Shown piece after piece: positions 36,213 through 45,504 of a DNA stretch of 64,000 bases. The translations under genes were made by a program, and so were the position numbers. Under the pieces are notes generated by a model. The model searched no databases. It had not been told where the DNA came from and worked only from the letters and a program-made list of their open reading frames with translations. Numbering within the stretch: position 1 is the stretch's first letter; each line of letters opens with the position of its first letter. Source of the DNA: Kurthia senegalensis (GTDB lineage Bacteria; Bacillota; Bacilli; Bacillales_A; Planococcaceae); assembly GCF_000285595.1 (NCBI RefSeq), contig NZ_HE611064.1:205479-269478 (forward strand), written 5' to 3'.

Positions 36213-39002
36213 TTATTTAGATAATGCATCTGCAATTACGATTGCTTGTGCTTGTTTGTATGTGTCTGCATCGCCTTCTGCTGGAGAAGATAATGCTGGA
36301 CGACCAATGTATTTCACTTCTTGAGCGTCTGTTGCTAGCTCGCGTAAGTATGGATCTGCAAAGAACCAAGAACCCATGTTTTGTGGTTCTTCTTGAGCCC
36401 ATTTAATTGTTTTAGCATTCGGGAATTTAGCGAATACGTCTGCAATTTCTTTTTCTGGGAATGGGTAAAGTTGTTCAACGCGTACAAGGTGTACGTGGTC
36501 GAATCCTTCGCCATCGCCAATTTTTTCTGCAAGATCGATTGCCATTTTACCAGAAGCAAGAACGATATTTTCCACAGCATCAACGTTTTTACCTGTAGTT
36601 GGGTGTTCGATGATTGTTTGGAATTTACCAGAAGTTAATTCTTCTACATCAGCAGCTACGATTTGGTTACGTAAAAGCGATTTAGGAGACATCATAACTA
36701 ATGGACGAACTTCATCGGTGCCAAGAATAGCAGCTTGTTGACGTAATAAGTGGAAGTAGTTTGCAGCGCTTGAAAGCATGACAACTGTCCAGTTATTTTC
36801 AGCTGATAATTGTAAGAAACGTTCTAAACGAGCAGATGTATGTTCTGAACCTTGACCCTCTGCAGAGTGTGGTAATGATAAGACGATACCTGAACGTACG
36901 CCCCATTTAGAGCGAGTAGCTGAGATAAAATTATCGAACATCACTTGTGCCATGTTTGCGAAGTCACCGTATTGTGCTTCCCAAATTGTAAGAGCATTTT
37001 CATTTTGTAAGTTATAACCGTATTCGTAACCAACGATTGCTGCTTCAGATAATGGGCTATTGATTGCTGTGAATGAAGCATTCGCACCTGAGATACCATG
37101 AAGTGGAGTATATTCGTTGCCGTTTTGTTCATCATGTAGAACAAGGTGACGTTGAGAGAATGTACCACGTTGAGCATCTTGACCTGTAATACGTACTGGT
37201 TTACCGTCTTGGATAATTGAACCGAAAGCTAATGTTTCAGCATGACCCCAGTCGATTTTACCTTTTCCTTGGAAAGGATCGCGGCGACGGTTCAAGATTT
37301 TGTTTAATTTTTTGAAGACGTGGAAATCTTCAGGGAATGTAAGAAGTTCTTCATTCATTTTTTCAAGGCGTTCTTTTTCTACGCCAGTTTCGACTAATTC
37401 GAAACCATTTGCTACAGCATCAGGCATTGTCAATTCTGAATGTTTGCCAGCACCTTGTTCTTTAATATAGTCAAGGTCAGCTTGTAATTCAGCTTTAATA
37501 TCTTTTTGCAATTGTGCTACATATTCGTCTGTTACAACGCCTTCAGTAACTAATTGTTTGCCGTATAAAGCACGTACTGTATCGTGTTTGTGTACGATGT
37601 TGTACATAGCTGGGTTTGTAATCATTGGTTCATCCATTTCATTATGACCATAGCGGCGGTAACCGATTAAATCTACTAAAATGTCTTTACCGAATGTTTC
37701 ACGGTATTCTACTGCGAAGCGTGCAACTTGTACAACTGCTTCTGGTTCGTCAGCGTTTACGTGGATTACTGGTACTTCATAACCTTTAGCAGGATCTGAA
37801 GAGTAAACTGTAGAACGAGAATCGAAACGTTCAGTAGTGAAACCGATCATGTTATTTGCAATAATATGAATTGAACCGCCTGTACCGAAACCTTTCGTAC
37901 GAGAGTAGTTCAATGTTTCTGTCACAACACCTTGACCAGCGAATGCCGCGTCACCGTGTACTAAAATAGCCAATGCTTTAGAAGCATCTTGTACTGGAGC
38001 ACCTGGTTTTGTTGTATCATCTTGCGCTGCACGAGTTTGTCCTGTAACGACTGGGCTTACTACTTCTAAGTGAGAAGGGTTATAAGCAAGACCGATTGTC
38101 GTACCTTTTGGTGATTTGTAAGTAGCACCTAAGTGATATTTCGCATCATTAGACCACCCTTTAGTAACGATTAAAGAACCGTCTTCAGGAACGAATAATT
38201 CAGATGGAACGTGAGCAAAGTCAGAAAGCATCATTTTGTATGGTTTGTGAACGTTGTGAGTTAACACATTTAAACGACCACGGTGAGCCATACCGATTTG
38301 AATGTTTTTAACACCTTTTGCTTCAGAACCGTTAATGATTTCTTCAATTAATACGACTAAAGCGTCTACGCCTTCGATTGAGAAACGTTTCACACCAACG
38401 AAAGTTTTGTGTAAGAATTGTTCGAAACCTTCAACTTTGTTTAACATGTTTAAAACAGCTTTTTTATCATCTGTTGATAATGGAGCGTTTAAAGCGCCAC
38501 TTTCAATTTTAGATTGAATCCATTCGCGTTCGTCTTTCGCGACAACTTGGTTGAATTCGTAAGCGATTTTATTCGTGTAAATGCCTTTAAGGTAGTTAAT
38601 TGCATCTAAGCCATTTTTTACATTTGCAGGAACTGTTTTTAATAATACTGAAGCCGGAACTTCGATTAAATCAGATTCTGAAAGGTTGAAATTGCTTAAT
38701 TCGATACTAGATGAATCTAAGTTTTGGTTGTGCAATGGGTAAATATCAGCTGCTAAATGTCCGTGTTGACGGATTGCGTCTGCTAATTGTACCGCTGCTA
38801 AAACTTTTTGTACGTCGCCAGTATTTACTGCTGCGCCAGTAGAAGCAGTTGCTGCTGTATCTACAGGTGCACCGTATTGTTCAAATAAAGCGACTAGATC
38901 TGCTTCTACTTCTTCAGGTGAAGTTAAGTAAAGATCATACATATCCATTACATATCCAAGGTTGGGACCTGAGAATGCAGACCATGGGTTGCTGTTTGTC
39001 AT
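36213..39002 (-). CDS. odhA: 2-oxoglutarate dehydrogenase E1 component
   Basis: A 929-residue thiamine diphosphate enzyme that decarboxylates 2-oxoglutarate and passes the succinyl group to OdhB. Seen: an N-terminal WSAFSGPNLGYVMDMYDLYL that docks to E2, IGMAHRGRLNVLTHNV near residue 245, HGDAAFAGQGVVTETLN near 345, ENALTIWEAQYGDFANMAQV near 660 and SLPHSAEGQGSEHTSARLERFL near 705. TTGGAGGT precedes the start. Its leader holds a strong hairpin and a possible cre site, so carbon control is likely. Confidence 0.97.
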   Translation of the reverse strand: MTNSNPWSAFSGPNLGYVMDMYDLYLTSPEEVEADLVALFEQYGAPVDTAATASTGAAVNTGDVQKVLAAVQLADAIRQHGHLAADIYPLHNQNLDSSSIELSNFNLSESDLIEVPASVLLKTVPANVKNGLDAINYLKGIYTNKIAYEFNQVVAKDEREWIQSKIESGALNAPLSTDDKKAVLNMLNKVEGFEQFLHKTFVGVKRFSIEGVDALVVLIEEIINGSEAKGVKNIQIGMAHRGRLNVLTHNVHKPYKMMLSDFAHVPSELFVPEDGSLIVTKGWSNDAKYHLGATYKSPKGTTIGLAYNPSHLEVVSPVVTGQTRAAQDDTTKPGAPVQDASKALAILVHGDAAFAGQGVVTETLNYSRTKGFGTGGSIHIIANNMIGFTTERFDSRSTVYSSDPAKGYEVPVIHVNADEPEAVVQVARFAVEYRETFGKDILVDLIGYRRYGHNEMDEPMITNPAMYNIVHKHDTVRALYGKQLVTEGVVTDEYVAQLQKDIKAELQADLDYIKEQGAGKHSELTMPDAVANGFELVETGVEKERLEKMNEELLTFPEDFHVFKKLNKILNRRRDPFQGKGKIDWGHAETLAFGSIIQDGKPVRITGQDAQRGTFSQRHLVLHDEQNGNEYTPLHGISGANASFTAINSPLSEAAIVGYEYGYNLQNENALTIWEAQYGDFANMAQVMFDNFISATRSKWGVRSGIVLSLPHSAEGQGSEHTSARLERFLQLSAENNWTVVMLSSAANYFHLLRQQAAILGTDEVRPLVMMSPKSLLRNQIVAADVEELTSGKFQTIIEHPTTGKNVDAVENIVLASGKMAIDLAEKIGDGEGFDHVHLVRVEQLYPFPEKEIADVFAKFPNAKTIKWAQEEPQNMGSWFFADPYLRELATDAQEVKYIGRPALSSPAEGDADTYKQAQAIVIADALSK

Positions 39003-39078
39003 GGGATTACCTCCAACTAATTTGCGTAAGTAGCACCATAATCATAAATTAAAGATGCACTATAAGTTATTTTTACTA

Positions 39079-39127
39079 TTTTTCTAAAAATGGGCATAAC
39101 ATACCCACCTTTAGAAAAACGCTTTCA
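39079..39127 (-). promoter_or_regulatory. Leader hairpin and possible cre site of odhA
   Basis: On the minus strand TTTTTCTAAAGGTGGG pairs over 16 bp with CCCATTTTTAGAAAAA (39079-39119), using two G-U pairs that would be mismatches on the plus strand, so the hairpin belongs to the odhA transcript. No T run follows. Beside it, TGAAAGCGTTTTTCTA (39112-39127) resembles a CcpA cre half. B. subtilis odhAB is CcpA-repressed; here this is inference. Confidence 0.45.
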
Positions 39128-39235
39128 CACATTCAATCTTACTACTATCCTTCAAAAATTCAATAATTTTAATCAAAACTAGCATATTTCATCTAAAACG
39201 ACATATTTCGATTGAAAATCACTTAATTCTTGTAA

Positions 39236-40645
39236 TTATTCGTATAGCGGTAAATGAAGCGTGAATCTTGTACCAATTTCTTCTTCACTTGAAACTGTCA
39301 ATTTGCCATCATATCGGTCCACAAGCATCATCACGATACTAAGTCCTAAACCCGTACCGCCATGCTCGCGCGAACGTGCTTTATCAACGCGATAAAACCG
39401 TTCAAATATATGTTCTAAAGATTGTTGGGACATTCCAATCCCATTATCCTCGATTACGATTGTGAAGTTGTTGGAATCGTTTGTCAAGTAAATATTAATG
39501 ATAGGTATAGAAGAGTTGTATCGTACCGCATTTTGTATTAAATTGTTTAAAATTTGACGCAATGCATTACTTGAGATGGCTGCCCGAACATCTACAACTG
39601 ATTCGTCATAGTGCACGTTCATTTGTGCCTCGTCTACAATTGTCGTCATTTCATGAACGACGTCTTCTACCTGTTCCACAACAATAACAAAATCACGATC
39701 ATCTTTTTTTTCACGACGTGCGAGTGCAAGCAACTCTTCAATTAATTGTTTCATTTTTTGAACTTCCGCTTCTGAAATCGCTAACGATTCTTCCAGGATT
39801 GCCCGGTCATCTTTCCCCCATCGATTTAAAAGAGAGAGATGCCCCTCCAATACTTGAATTGGTGTTCTTAACTCATGGCTTGCATCCGCAATAAAGCGTT
39901 GTTGCTGTACGAATGCATTTTCCAACTCTTGCATCATTTCTTTATACACGTTGATAAGATTACCCACTTCATCATGAGTCGTTGCTTCTATTTGAATAGG
40001 TTCTTCAAATTTTGTCGCAGCGACACGCGTCATATTTTTTGAAAGTCGCTGAATAGGCTGTAGTAATACAGACGATAAAATAGCTCCAACAAACCATGAA
40101 GCGATGAGTGCGACAACACCCATTAGTAACATTGCCGTCAACATATAACGCATTAATGCATTTAATGAACTAAGCGGTTGCGTTAATTGAATATACCCTT
40201 GGAAGTGCCCTAGCTGAATTGGGCCGGTTGCAACAAAGCAAGTCGTATTCCCAACTTTACTTTCCTCCACGACGTAAGGCAAGTGATCCATCGTTTCAGG
40301 TAACGCTGGAACTTCTGCAACAGTATCGTTTATACGAACCAATTCTACCCCATCTTCATTTAAAATTCTAACAGTTTGTTTCTTATCGATAATGGAATTC
40401 ATCAATCCTTTGTTATGACGTAGATCGTCTAAAGATAAGCCACTCCCTGCATTTTCAAAATATGCGGTCAAGTCTTCCATCGACCGATTAACGGATTGCT
40501 TTTCTTCATTTAATAACCAACTGTGCAAAGAAATGTACACAATCGTACAAACGAGTGCGAAACTAATAAACAGAACAGAAGCTGTCGCAAGTGCCCATTT
40601 TTTACGTAAAGACAAACCGTTCCAACGTTTTCTGAGTGTTTTCAT
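39236..40645 (-). CDS. Sensor histidine kinase (ArlS-like)
   Basis: A 469-residue membrane sensor. Seen: TM1 (ALATASVLFISFALVCTIV, about 18-38), an extracellular region of about 125 residues, TM2 (about 165-190), HAMP, the phospho-acceptor FIADASHELRTPIQVLEGH near 245, and the N, G1 and G2 boxes (NALRQILNNLIQNAVRYNS, VIEDNGIGM, HGGTGLGLSIVMML). It overlaps the end of the regulator gene by 4 bases. The pattern is that of ArlS-type kinases; the signal is not readable. Confidence 0.93.
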   Translation of the reverse strand: MKTLRKRWNGLSLRKKWALATASVLFISFALVCTIVYISLHSWLLNEEKQSVNRSMEDLTAYFENAGSGLSLDDLRHNKGLMNSIIDKKQTVRILNEDGVELVRINDTVAEVPALPETMDHLPYVVEESKVGNTTCFVATGPIQLGHFQGYIQLTQPLSSLNALMRYMLTAMLLMGVVALIASWFVGAILSSVLLQPIQRLSKNMTRVAATKFEEPIQIEATTHDEVGNLINVYKEMMQELENAFVQQQRFIADASHELRTPIQVLEGHLSLLNRWGKDDRAILEESLAISEAEVQKMKQLIEELLALARREKKDDRDFVIVVEQVEDVVHEMTTIVDEAQMNVHYDESVVDVRAAISSNALRQILNNLIQNAVRYNSSIPIINIYLTNDSNNFTIVIEDNGIGMSQQSLEHIFERFYRVDKARSREHGGTGLGLSIVMMLVDRYDGKLTVSSEEEIGTRFTLHLPLYE

Positions 40646-41304
40646 CCTCTCACCACATATCCGACGCCACGAACCGTCTCAATAAAACTAGCAGGTAATT
40701 TTCCACGTAAATGGCGAATGTACACATCGACAACATTCGTCTCTACTTCTGTATCGAAGCCCCAAACAGTTTGTAAAATATAATCGCGTGTACACACTTT
40801 ATTTTTTGAGCGCATGAGCGTATGAAGTAAATCAAATTCTGTTTTCGTCAATGTAAGTGCTTTATTATCTACGTACGTAATAAAAGCATCTTCATCAATT
40901 TTCACATTTTTTATTTGAATCGTAGACGTATTTGTTTCTATGTCTACCTTTTTGCGCAATTGTACGCGAATTCTTGCAAGTAACTCCTCAATTGCAAACG
41001 GTTTTACTAAATAATCATCGGCTCCCGCGTCTAATCCTGCCACGCGGTCCATTACCGCATCTCTAGCAGTAATTAAAAGAATAGGGACTGAAGATTGTCC
41101 GCGAATACGTCGACAAATCTCAATCCCATTTAAACCAGGGAGCATAACGTCCAATAACAACACATCAAATGAACGTTTTTGTGCTTTTGCTAGCCCATCT
41201 CGTCCATCATGGCATACGACCACTTCATAGCCTTCATGTTCTAATTCTAGTTGAACGAAACGAGCAATACTTTTCTCATCTTCTACAAGCAATATAGAAT
41301 GCAC
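40642..41304 (-). CDS. OmpR/PhoB family response regulator (ArlR-like)
   Basis: A 220-residue two-domain regulator. Receiver domain 1-115: LVEDEKSIARF with the acidic pocket, phospho-acceptor Asp in VLLLDVMLPGLNGIEICRRI near residue 51 and the Lys in DDYLVKPFAIEELLARI near 101. DNA-binding winged helix 125-220 (LTKTEFDLLHTLM, TVWGFDTEVETNVVDVYIRHLRGKL in segments). Partner of the kinase encoded directly after it. Confidence 0.95.
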   Translation of the reverse strand: MHSILLVEDEKSIARFVQLELEHEGYEVVVCHDGRDGLAKAQKRSFDVLLLDVMLPGLNGIEICRRIRGQSSVPILLITARDAVMDRVAGLDAGADDYLVKPFAIEELLARIRVQLRKKVDIETNTSTIQIKNVKIDEDAFITYVDNKALTLTKTEFDLLHTLMRSKNKVCTRDYILQTVWGFDTEVETNVVDVYIRHLRGKLPASFIETVRGVGYVVRG

Positions 41305-41321
41305 GTCGCTACCTCCCTATT

Positions 41322-43352
41322 TTATTTTGTTGCAAAATGATAGGAATCTTTTCCTTGTTCATTTTTTGCATAGTACAATGCTTCATCTGCTTTTTCGAGC
41401 AACAGACCAACATGTTTCCCATTATCCGGTAGCATCGAAATACCAATGGAAGAAGTCGGTGAAAAATGATGTCCCGCAATCGTCCAACCTTTACGTAAAA
41501 TAGCTTGAATGCGTTCAATCGTGCGTAGTACTTGGTTTTGACGAATCGATACGTCTAGCGACATCTTCGTTAAGACGATCACAAATTCATCACCACCAAT
41601 ACGACAAACGATATCGCTATCTCTTACGCTACTCTTCAATGCTTTCCCAAATTCACGTATGAAAATATCTCCAACGTCATGACCAAATTGATCATTGATC
41701 GCCTTAAAGTTATCCCCATCAATATACATAACGACAATCGAACTGTTATTTTGAAATGCATCTCTCTCAAGTGAATTGTATTGCAACGTAAGGAAACGCC
41801 GATTCGGAAGCAACGTCAATGCATCGTGATACGCTAGAAATCGTAATTCTTCTTCTTTTTGTTTTCGATCTGTAATTTCTCTTGCAATCATCACAAACTG
41901 ATAAATCGACTCCCGGTCCGAATCTTGTACACCTGTAATGTATGCATCGGTCCAAAGTGTCTCACCTTTAACTGTTTGCAATTGCAATTCAATTGAGACG
42001 TCCTCTGTTCGGTTACGTACTTTAACGAACTCATGTTGGAAAATGGCGTTGCTTTCTTCTGTTAATAAATCGGTATAAAAGCGTCCAACCAATTGTTCCT
42101 CTCGATAACCGAGACGTTTTTCATGGTTCGGTGACACATACAAAATAATACCGTCTTCATTCACAATCGTAATAAAGTCATTCGTATTTTCTGTAATGAG
42201 TTTAAATGTTTTCTCAACACTTCGTAAATTCGCTACTAATCTGTGACGGTCTGTCACATCAATACAGAGCGATACAAAGTTTTCGATTTCATTATAGGCA
42301 TTTAATATAGGAACGATCGACGTATGGGCCCAGTAATAACTTCCCTTTTTCGTACGATTACAAATTTCACCACTCCATAAATGACCACTCTTCACCGTAT
42401 CCCATAAATCTTTGTAAAAAGATTTTGGATGTTGTCTTGAATTTAAAATTCGATTCGTACTGCCAATTAGTTCTTCATTCGAATATCCCGTGATTTTTTC
42501 GTATCCATCACTCACAAATTCAATAACACCTTCCGCATCTGTAATACAAAAATTCGTAGCCGAAGCGAGTGCTTGTCGATAACTTTCTAATTCATGATTC
42601 GTTTTTTTGAGCGTTTCTTCTAAATAGCGAGGGTTTGTATGTGGCAACCATTCTAATGAAGTAGCAATAATTTTTTCTTCTACATAAATCGGCGAAAAAA
42701 TAAGTGAATAATTTTCATCTGAAAAATCCGATGTTAATTTCAACGTTTCTTTTCGACTACCTTCAAAAATCTTCGTTAACTTCTCAATAATTTGTGCGTA
42801 CAGTTTTTTACAACACGTAAATGCTACGTTCATGTATTGACCTTCCACATTTTCGTTACTAACTTCAGGTAACGTATAAAATTGTTGATTCGCTTTTAAA
42901 ATTTGACGATTTTCTGCGACGACGAGCATTGCATTTTCTTGATTAGCAAAAAGTGCCGCTAAAAAATGCTGTTCTTCTTCAATCTCTTTGCGCTTCGAGA
43001 TACTTTTAGACATAACGAGTAAATACGTATCTCCGTCACTATGAACGGGCCAAACAGTCGTTTCATTCGTATGATTATGCTTTCCGAATAAATAAAAATC
43101 ACGATAGATGACTTGTTTATTTCGTTTGTATGCTTCTTCATAATTTGATCGGATGCTGTCAATTACACTTTGACTAATATTCGTTTTACCTAATTCTTTT
43201 TGAATCGGCAATTCATCAAATAGCTGTTCAGCTGCTTTATTCACATAAACATATTCATACGAAAATGGTGCGATACGCTTCATGAAAAACACATAGTCTT
43301 CGCAGTATTCATATAGGGTGATCATCTGTTGTACCAACAATCGTTCATCCAT
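41322..43352 (-). CDS. PAS-PAS-GGDEF diguanylate cyclase
   Basis: A 676-residue cytoplasmic signalling protein without membrane helices. An N-terminal PAS-like region is followed by two clear PAS/PAC units (about 250-375: TDAEGVIEFVSDGYEKITGY...; about 380-500: VNEDGIILYVSPNHEKRLGY...) and a GGDEF domain (about 510-676) with an intact GGDEF active site in DIVCRIGGDEFVIVL. R-D-S-D five residues before GGDEF is the RxxD inhibitory site, so product feedback is likely. It should make cyclic di-GMP in response to a PAS-sensed cue. 18 bases before the response regulator gene, 28 after dapF. Confidence 0.9.
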   Translation of the reverse strand: MDERLLVQQMITLYEYCEDYVFFMKRIAPFSYEYVYVNKAAEQLFDELPIQKELGKTNISQSVIDSIRSNYEEAYKRNKQVIYRDFYLFGKHNHTNETTVWPVHSDGDTYLLVMSKSISKRKEIEEEQHFLAALFANQENAMLVVAENRQILKANQQFYTLPEVSNENVEGQYMNVAFTCCKKLYAQIIEKLTKIFEGSRKETLKLTSDFSDENYSLIFSPIYVEEKIIATSLEWLPHTNPRYLEETLKKTNHELESYRQALASATNFCITDAEGVIEFVSDGYEKITGYSNEELIGSTNRILNSRQHPKSFYKDLWDTVKSGHLWSGEICNRTKKGSYYWAHTSIVPILNAYNEIENFVSLCIDVTDRHRLVANLRSVEKTFKLITENTNDFITIVNEDGIILYVSPNHEKRLGYREEQLVGRFYTDLLTEESNAIFQHEFVKVRNRTEDVSIELQLQTVKGETLWTDAYITGVQDSDRESIYQFVMIAREITDRKQKEEELRFLAYHDALTLLPNRRFLTLQYNSLERDAFQNNSSIVVMYIDGDNFKAINDQFGHDVGDIFIREFGKALKSSVRDSDIVCRIGGDEFVIVLTKMSLDVSIRQNQVLRTIERIQAILRKGWTIAGHHFSPTSSIGISMLPDNGKHVGLLLEKADEALYYAKNEQGKDSYHFATK

Positions 43353-43380
43353 TAATTTTCCTTCTTTCTACTCCGTACCA

Positions 43381-44340
43381 TTACGCTAAAATCGCTAATT
43401 TTTCTTTCACATATTGCGTTAATTTTTCATATTTCGCTTGTTCGTCTGTCGTCGTTAATTGTTGAAGTGCCCACTGCCCTTCCTCGCTATGAAACGCATA
43501 GCTTTTAACAAATGTTGCATTGCCGATCAAGCGAAGCGATACATCACCTTGATTGTTCTGAACTTCACATTTCACGAAGCCACCTGGGTTGTAAACGGTC
43601 ACTGTCCCCTCTTCTACGATATGTAATAACGTCGCAACAAGTGCAGAAGCTGTCATCGCCGTACCGCATGCATTCGTAAAACCAACACCTCGCTCAAACG
43701 TACGAACGTAAATTTCTTGCTCGCCTACTGGTAGCATATAACTCACGTTCACTCCATCTGGCGTATAATCATTTTCTCCATTTAACATCGTTGAAAGCAT
43801 TTCTTGATGTGTTGGATCTTCGATATACGATTTAGATACGAGACCAATCAAATGTGGATTTGGTACTGATACCGCTGTAAAGCGAATATTTTCTGAAAAA
43901 GATGGAATTCTTTCATCAATTAATGTTTGTTGTGCATTGAAATTCATTGGAAGTGATTGTAAATCAAACGACACCGGTGCAATTTCTACCGCATATGTCG
44001 GAATATCACGTATTAAATCTTCTTCTTTCGTTACGAGCAACGTCGCTTTCATCGTTTCAATGTAACAAGACGTGCAATTTTCTTTTTCTAATACGTATCG
44101 TGCAACACATCGTAAACCATTTCCACACATTGATGCTTCAGAGCCGTCTGCATTAATTACACGCATTTTTGCCATTGCATCTTTCGAAGGGGCAACTAAC
44201 AGTAAGCCATCTGCTCCACCATCATTTTCTGAGCGGCATAGCCATTTACCAAATTCAACCCAATCCATTGATGTTTCATCTGTTGTTTCATATAAATAAA
44301 ATGTATTCCCCGAACCGTGAACTTTCAATAATTCTGTCAT
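43381..44340 (-). CDS. dapF: Diaminopimelate epimerase
   Basis: A 319-residue epimerase that makes meso-diaminopimelate from the LL form for cell wall and lysine. Both catalytic cysteines are present: SMCGNGLRCVARYV near residue 72 and TNACGTAMTASALV near 225. About 40 extra residues follow the usual end (HSEEGQWALQQL to the end), longer than the B. subtilis protein. AGGGGGT precedes the start. A Fur-like box overlaps the promoter, which is odd for dapF; a related racemase such as CntK of staphylopine synthesis is an alternative, but cntL/cntM are absent here. Confidence 0.88.
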   Translation of the reverse strand: MTELLKVHGSGNTFYLYETTDETSMDWVEFGKWLCRSENDGGADGLLLVAPSKDAMAKMRVINADGSEASMCGNGLRCVARYVLEKENCTSCYIETMKATLLVTKEEDLIRDIPTYAVEIAPVSFDLQSLPMNFNAQQTLIDERIPSFSENIRFTAVSVPNPHLIGLVSKSYIEDPTHQEMLSTMLNGENDYTPDGVNVSYMLPVGEQEIYVRTFERGVGFTNACGTAMTASALVATLLHIVEEGTVTVYNPGGFVKCEVQNNQGDVSLRLIGNATFVKSYAFHSEEGQWALQQLTTTDEQAKYEKLTQYVKEKLAILA

Positions 44341-44367
44341 CGTTAGCTACCCCCTAGTATATATAAT

Positions 44368-44386
44368 TATTATGATAATCTTTATC
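44368..44386. promoter_or_regulatory. Fur/Zur-like box upstream of dapF
   Basis: TATTATGATAATCTTTATC matches 16 of 19 bases of the Fur consensus and overlaps a minus-strand -10 (TATCAT, 17 bases from TTGTAC). It lies 28 bases upstream of the dapF start. Confidence 0.45.
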
Positions 44387-44399
44387 CGCTCAACGTACA

Positions 44400-44690
44400 A
44401 CCGTTACATTTTCTGAAAGAAGCAAATTCATATTTAATTTTCAGTAAATAAAAAAAGAAACTTTTCGACAAAAAATCGAACCATTAGTTCTTTATGTCCA
44501 CTTTATGAATATTTAGACTTATTTTTTTGATTTTATAATTTTTTCTGACTATTTAAGGTTTTTTACGGGTATATAAATACATGATGCCAAAAACGCATCT
44601 ACTTAAATTCTATTTTCATTCACAATATTGTTAGTTAAACAAAAAATATCTATTTTTAACGTAAAAACACTTTTCAAATTTAGATTTTTT
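44400..44690. other. AT-rich intergenic region
   Basis: About 290 bases between the dapF promoter and the promoter of the GNAT gene, very A+T rich, with no supported gene, repeat or hairpin. Confidence 0.5.
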
Positions 44691-44838
44691 TTGTATAGTT
44701 TAATTACAATAAAATAGAATTTCGAAGGCAAATTGGTACACCTCTTCCAGCGGTAGTAAACAGGGAGCATATCCCCATCCTGAAAATTTTTATTTTAATT
44801 TTTCTGATGACTTGATTCATCTTAAAGGAGGCGATTTT
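44691..44838 (+). promoter_or_regulatory. Promoter and structured leader of GNAT gene
   Basis: -35 TTGTAT (44691-44696), 18 bases, -10 TAGAAT (44715-44720). The leader of about 110 bases is much more GC-rich than its surroundings: GGTACACCTCTTCCAGCGG, then a hairpin CAGGGAG...CCCCATCCTG (44761-44782). CCTC in the leader could pair with GGAGG of the ribosome-binding site. I know no riboswitch class with this sequence. Confidence 0.45.
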
Positions 44839-44839
44839 C

Positions 44840-45385
44840 ATGTTGAAAAAACGTGAATTATTCGAAACTGCGGAACTATTTGAGCTAATGGTTCATCCTG
44901 AAGTATTTCCCTTCGTCCGCCAAAAAGCAACTTCTTATGAAGAGTTTGCTTTTATGACACGGCAATTGATTGTCGATGAAGAAAACGGCAATGCCGTATC
45001 ACGTACAATCACAGACGATTGGGGACGTCCAATTGGAGTCATTTCCCTATTCGATGTTGCACAAGGTGCTGGATTTTTAGGCACTTGGATTGGTAAACCT
45101 TACCAAGGTAAAGGATACAATCAAAAAGCAAAAATTGCATTTTTCAAAGAGCTATTTTTCGAATTAGGCTTTCAAACAGTGTTCATGAAGGTTCGCAAAG
45201 TTAATAAACAATCACAGCGCGCAGTTCAAAAACTAGGTTACGCTGTCGACGCACAACATTCTCACCCTGCTTTATACGCACAAGTAAATGAAGGAGACAT
45301 TCCTTTTGAGTTATTTAAAGTAGATCGAGACAATTTCTTTTTATACCTTGCTTCACAACAAACTAAGGAGGAACAAGTCATTTAA
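44840..45385 (+). CDS. GNAT family N-acetyltransferase (RimJ/RimL-like)
   Basis: A 181-residue acetyltransferase. Seen: the acetyl-CoA loop GTWIGKPYQGKGYNQKAK near residues 90-107 (motif A, Q-x-x-G-x-G/Y), then VFMKVRKVNKQSQRAVQKLGY near 115-135, as in RimJ/RimL enzymes that acetylate N-termini or small molecules. AAAGGAGGCG precedes the start. Substrate unknown. It has its own promoter, unusual leader and terminator. Confidence 0.88.
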   Translation: MLKKRELFETAELFELMVHPEVFPFVRQKATSYEEFAFMTRQLIVDEENGNAVSRTITDDWGRPIGVISLFDVAQGAGFLGTWIGKPYQGKGYNQKAKIAFFKELFFELGFQTVFMKVRKVNKQSQRAVQKLGYAVDAQHSHPALYAQVNEGDIPFELFKVDRDNFFLYLASQQTKEEQVI

Positions 45386-45415
45386 TGGATACCCCAAGTC
45401 AGATTATACCGACCT

Positions 45416-45455
45416 AAAAGCAGCTCCCATCCGATCATCGATGCGAGCTGCTTTT
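45416..45455 (+). terminator. Intrinsic terminator of GNAT gene
   Basis: AAAAGCAGCTC / GAGCTGCTTTT stem with T run on the plus strand. Confidence 0.8.
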
Positions 45456-45461
45456 ATGTGC

Positions 45462-45492
45462 AAAAAAATAAGCTTCTCCGAGGAGAAGCTTA
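45462..45492 (-). terminator. Intrinsic terminator of murG
   Basis: Perfect TAAGCTTCTCC / GGAGAAGCTTA stem followed by seven T residues on the minus strand, 13 bases past the murG stop. Confidence 0.85.
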
Positions 45493-45504
45493 CGTATTAG
45501 ACAA

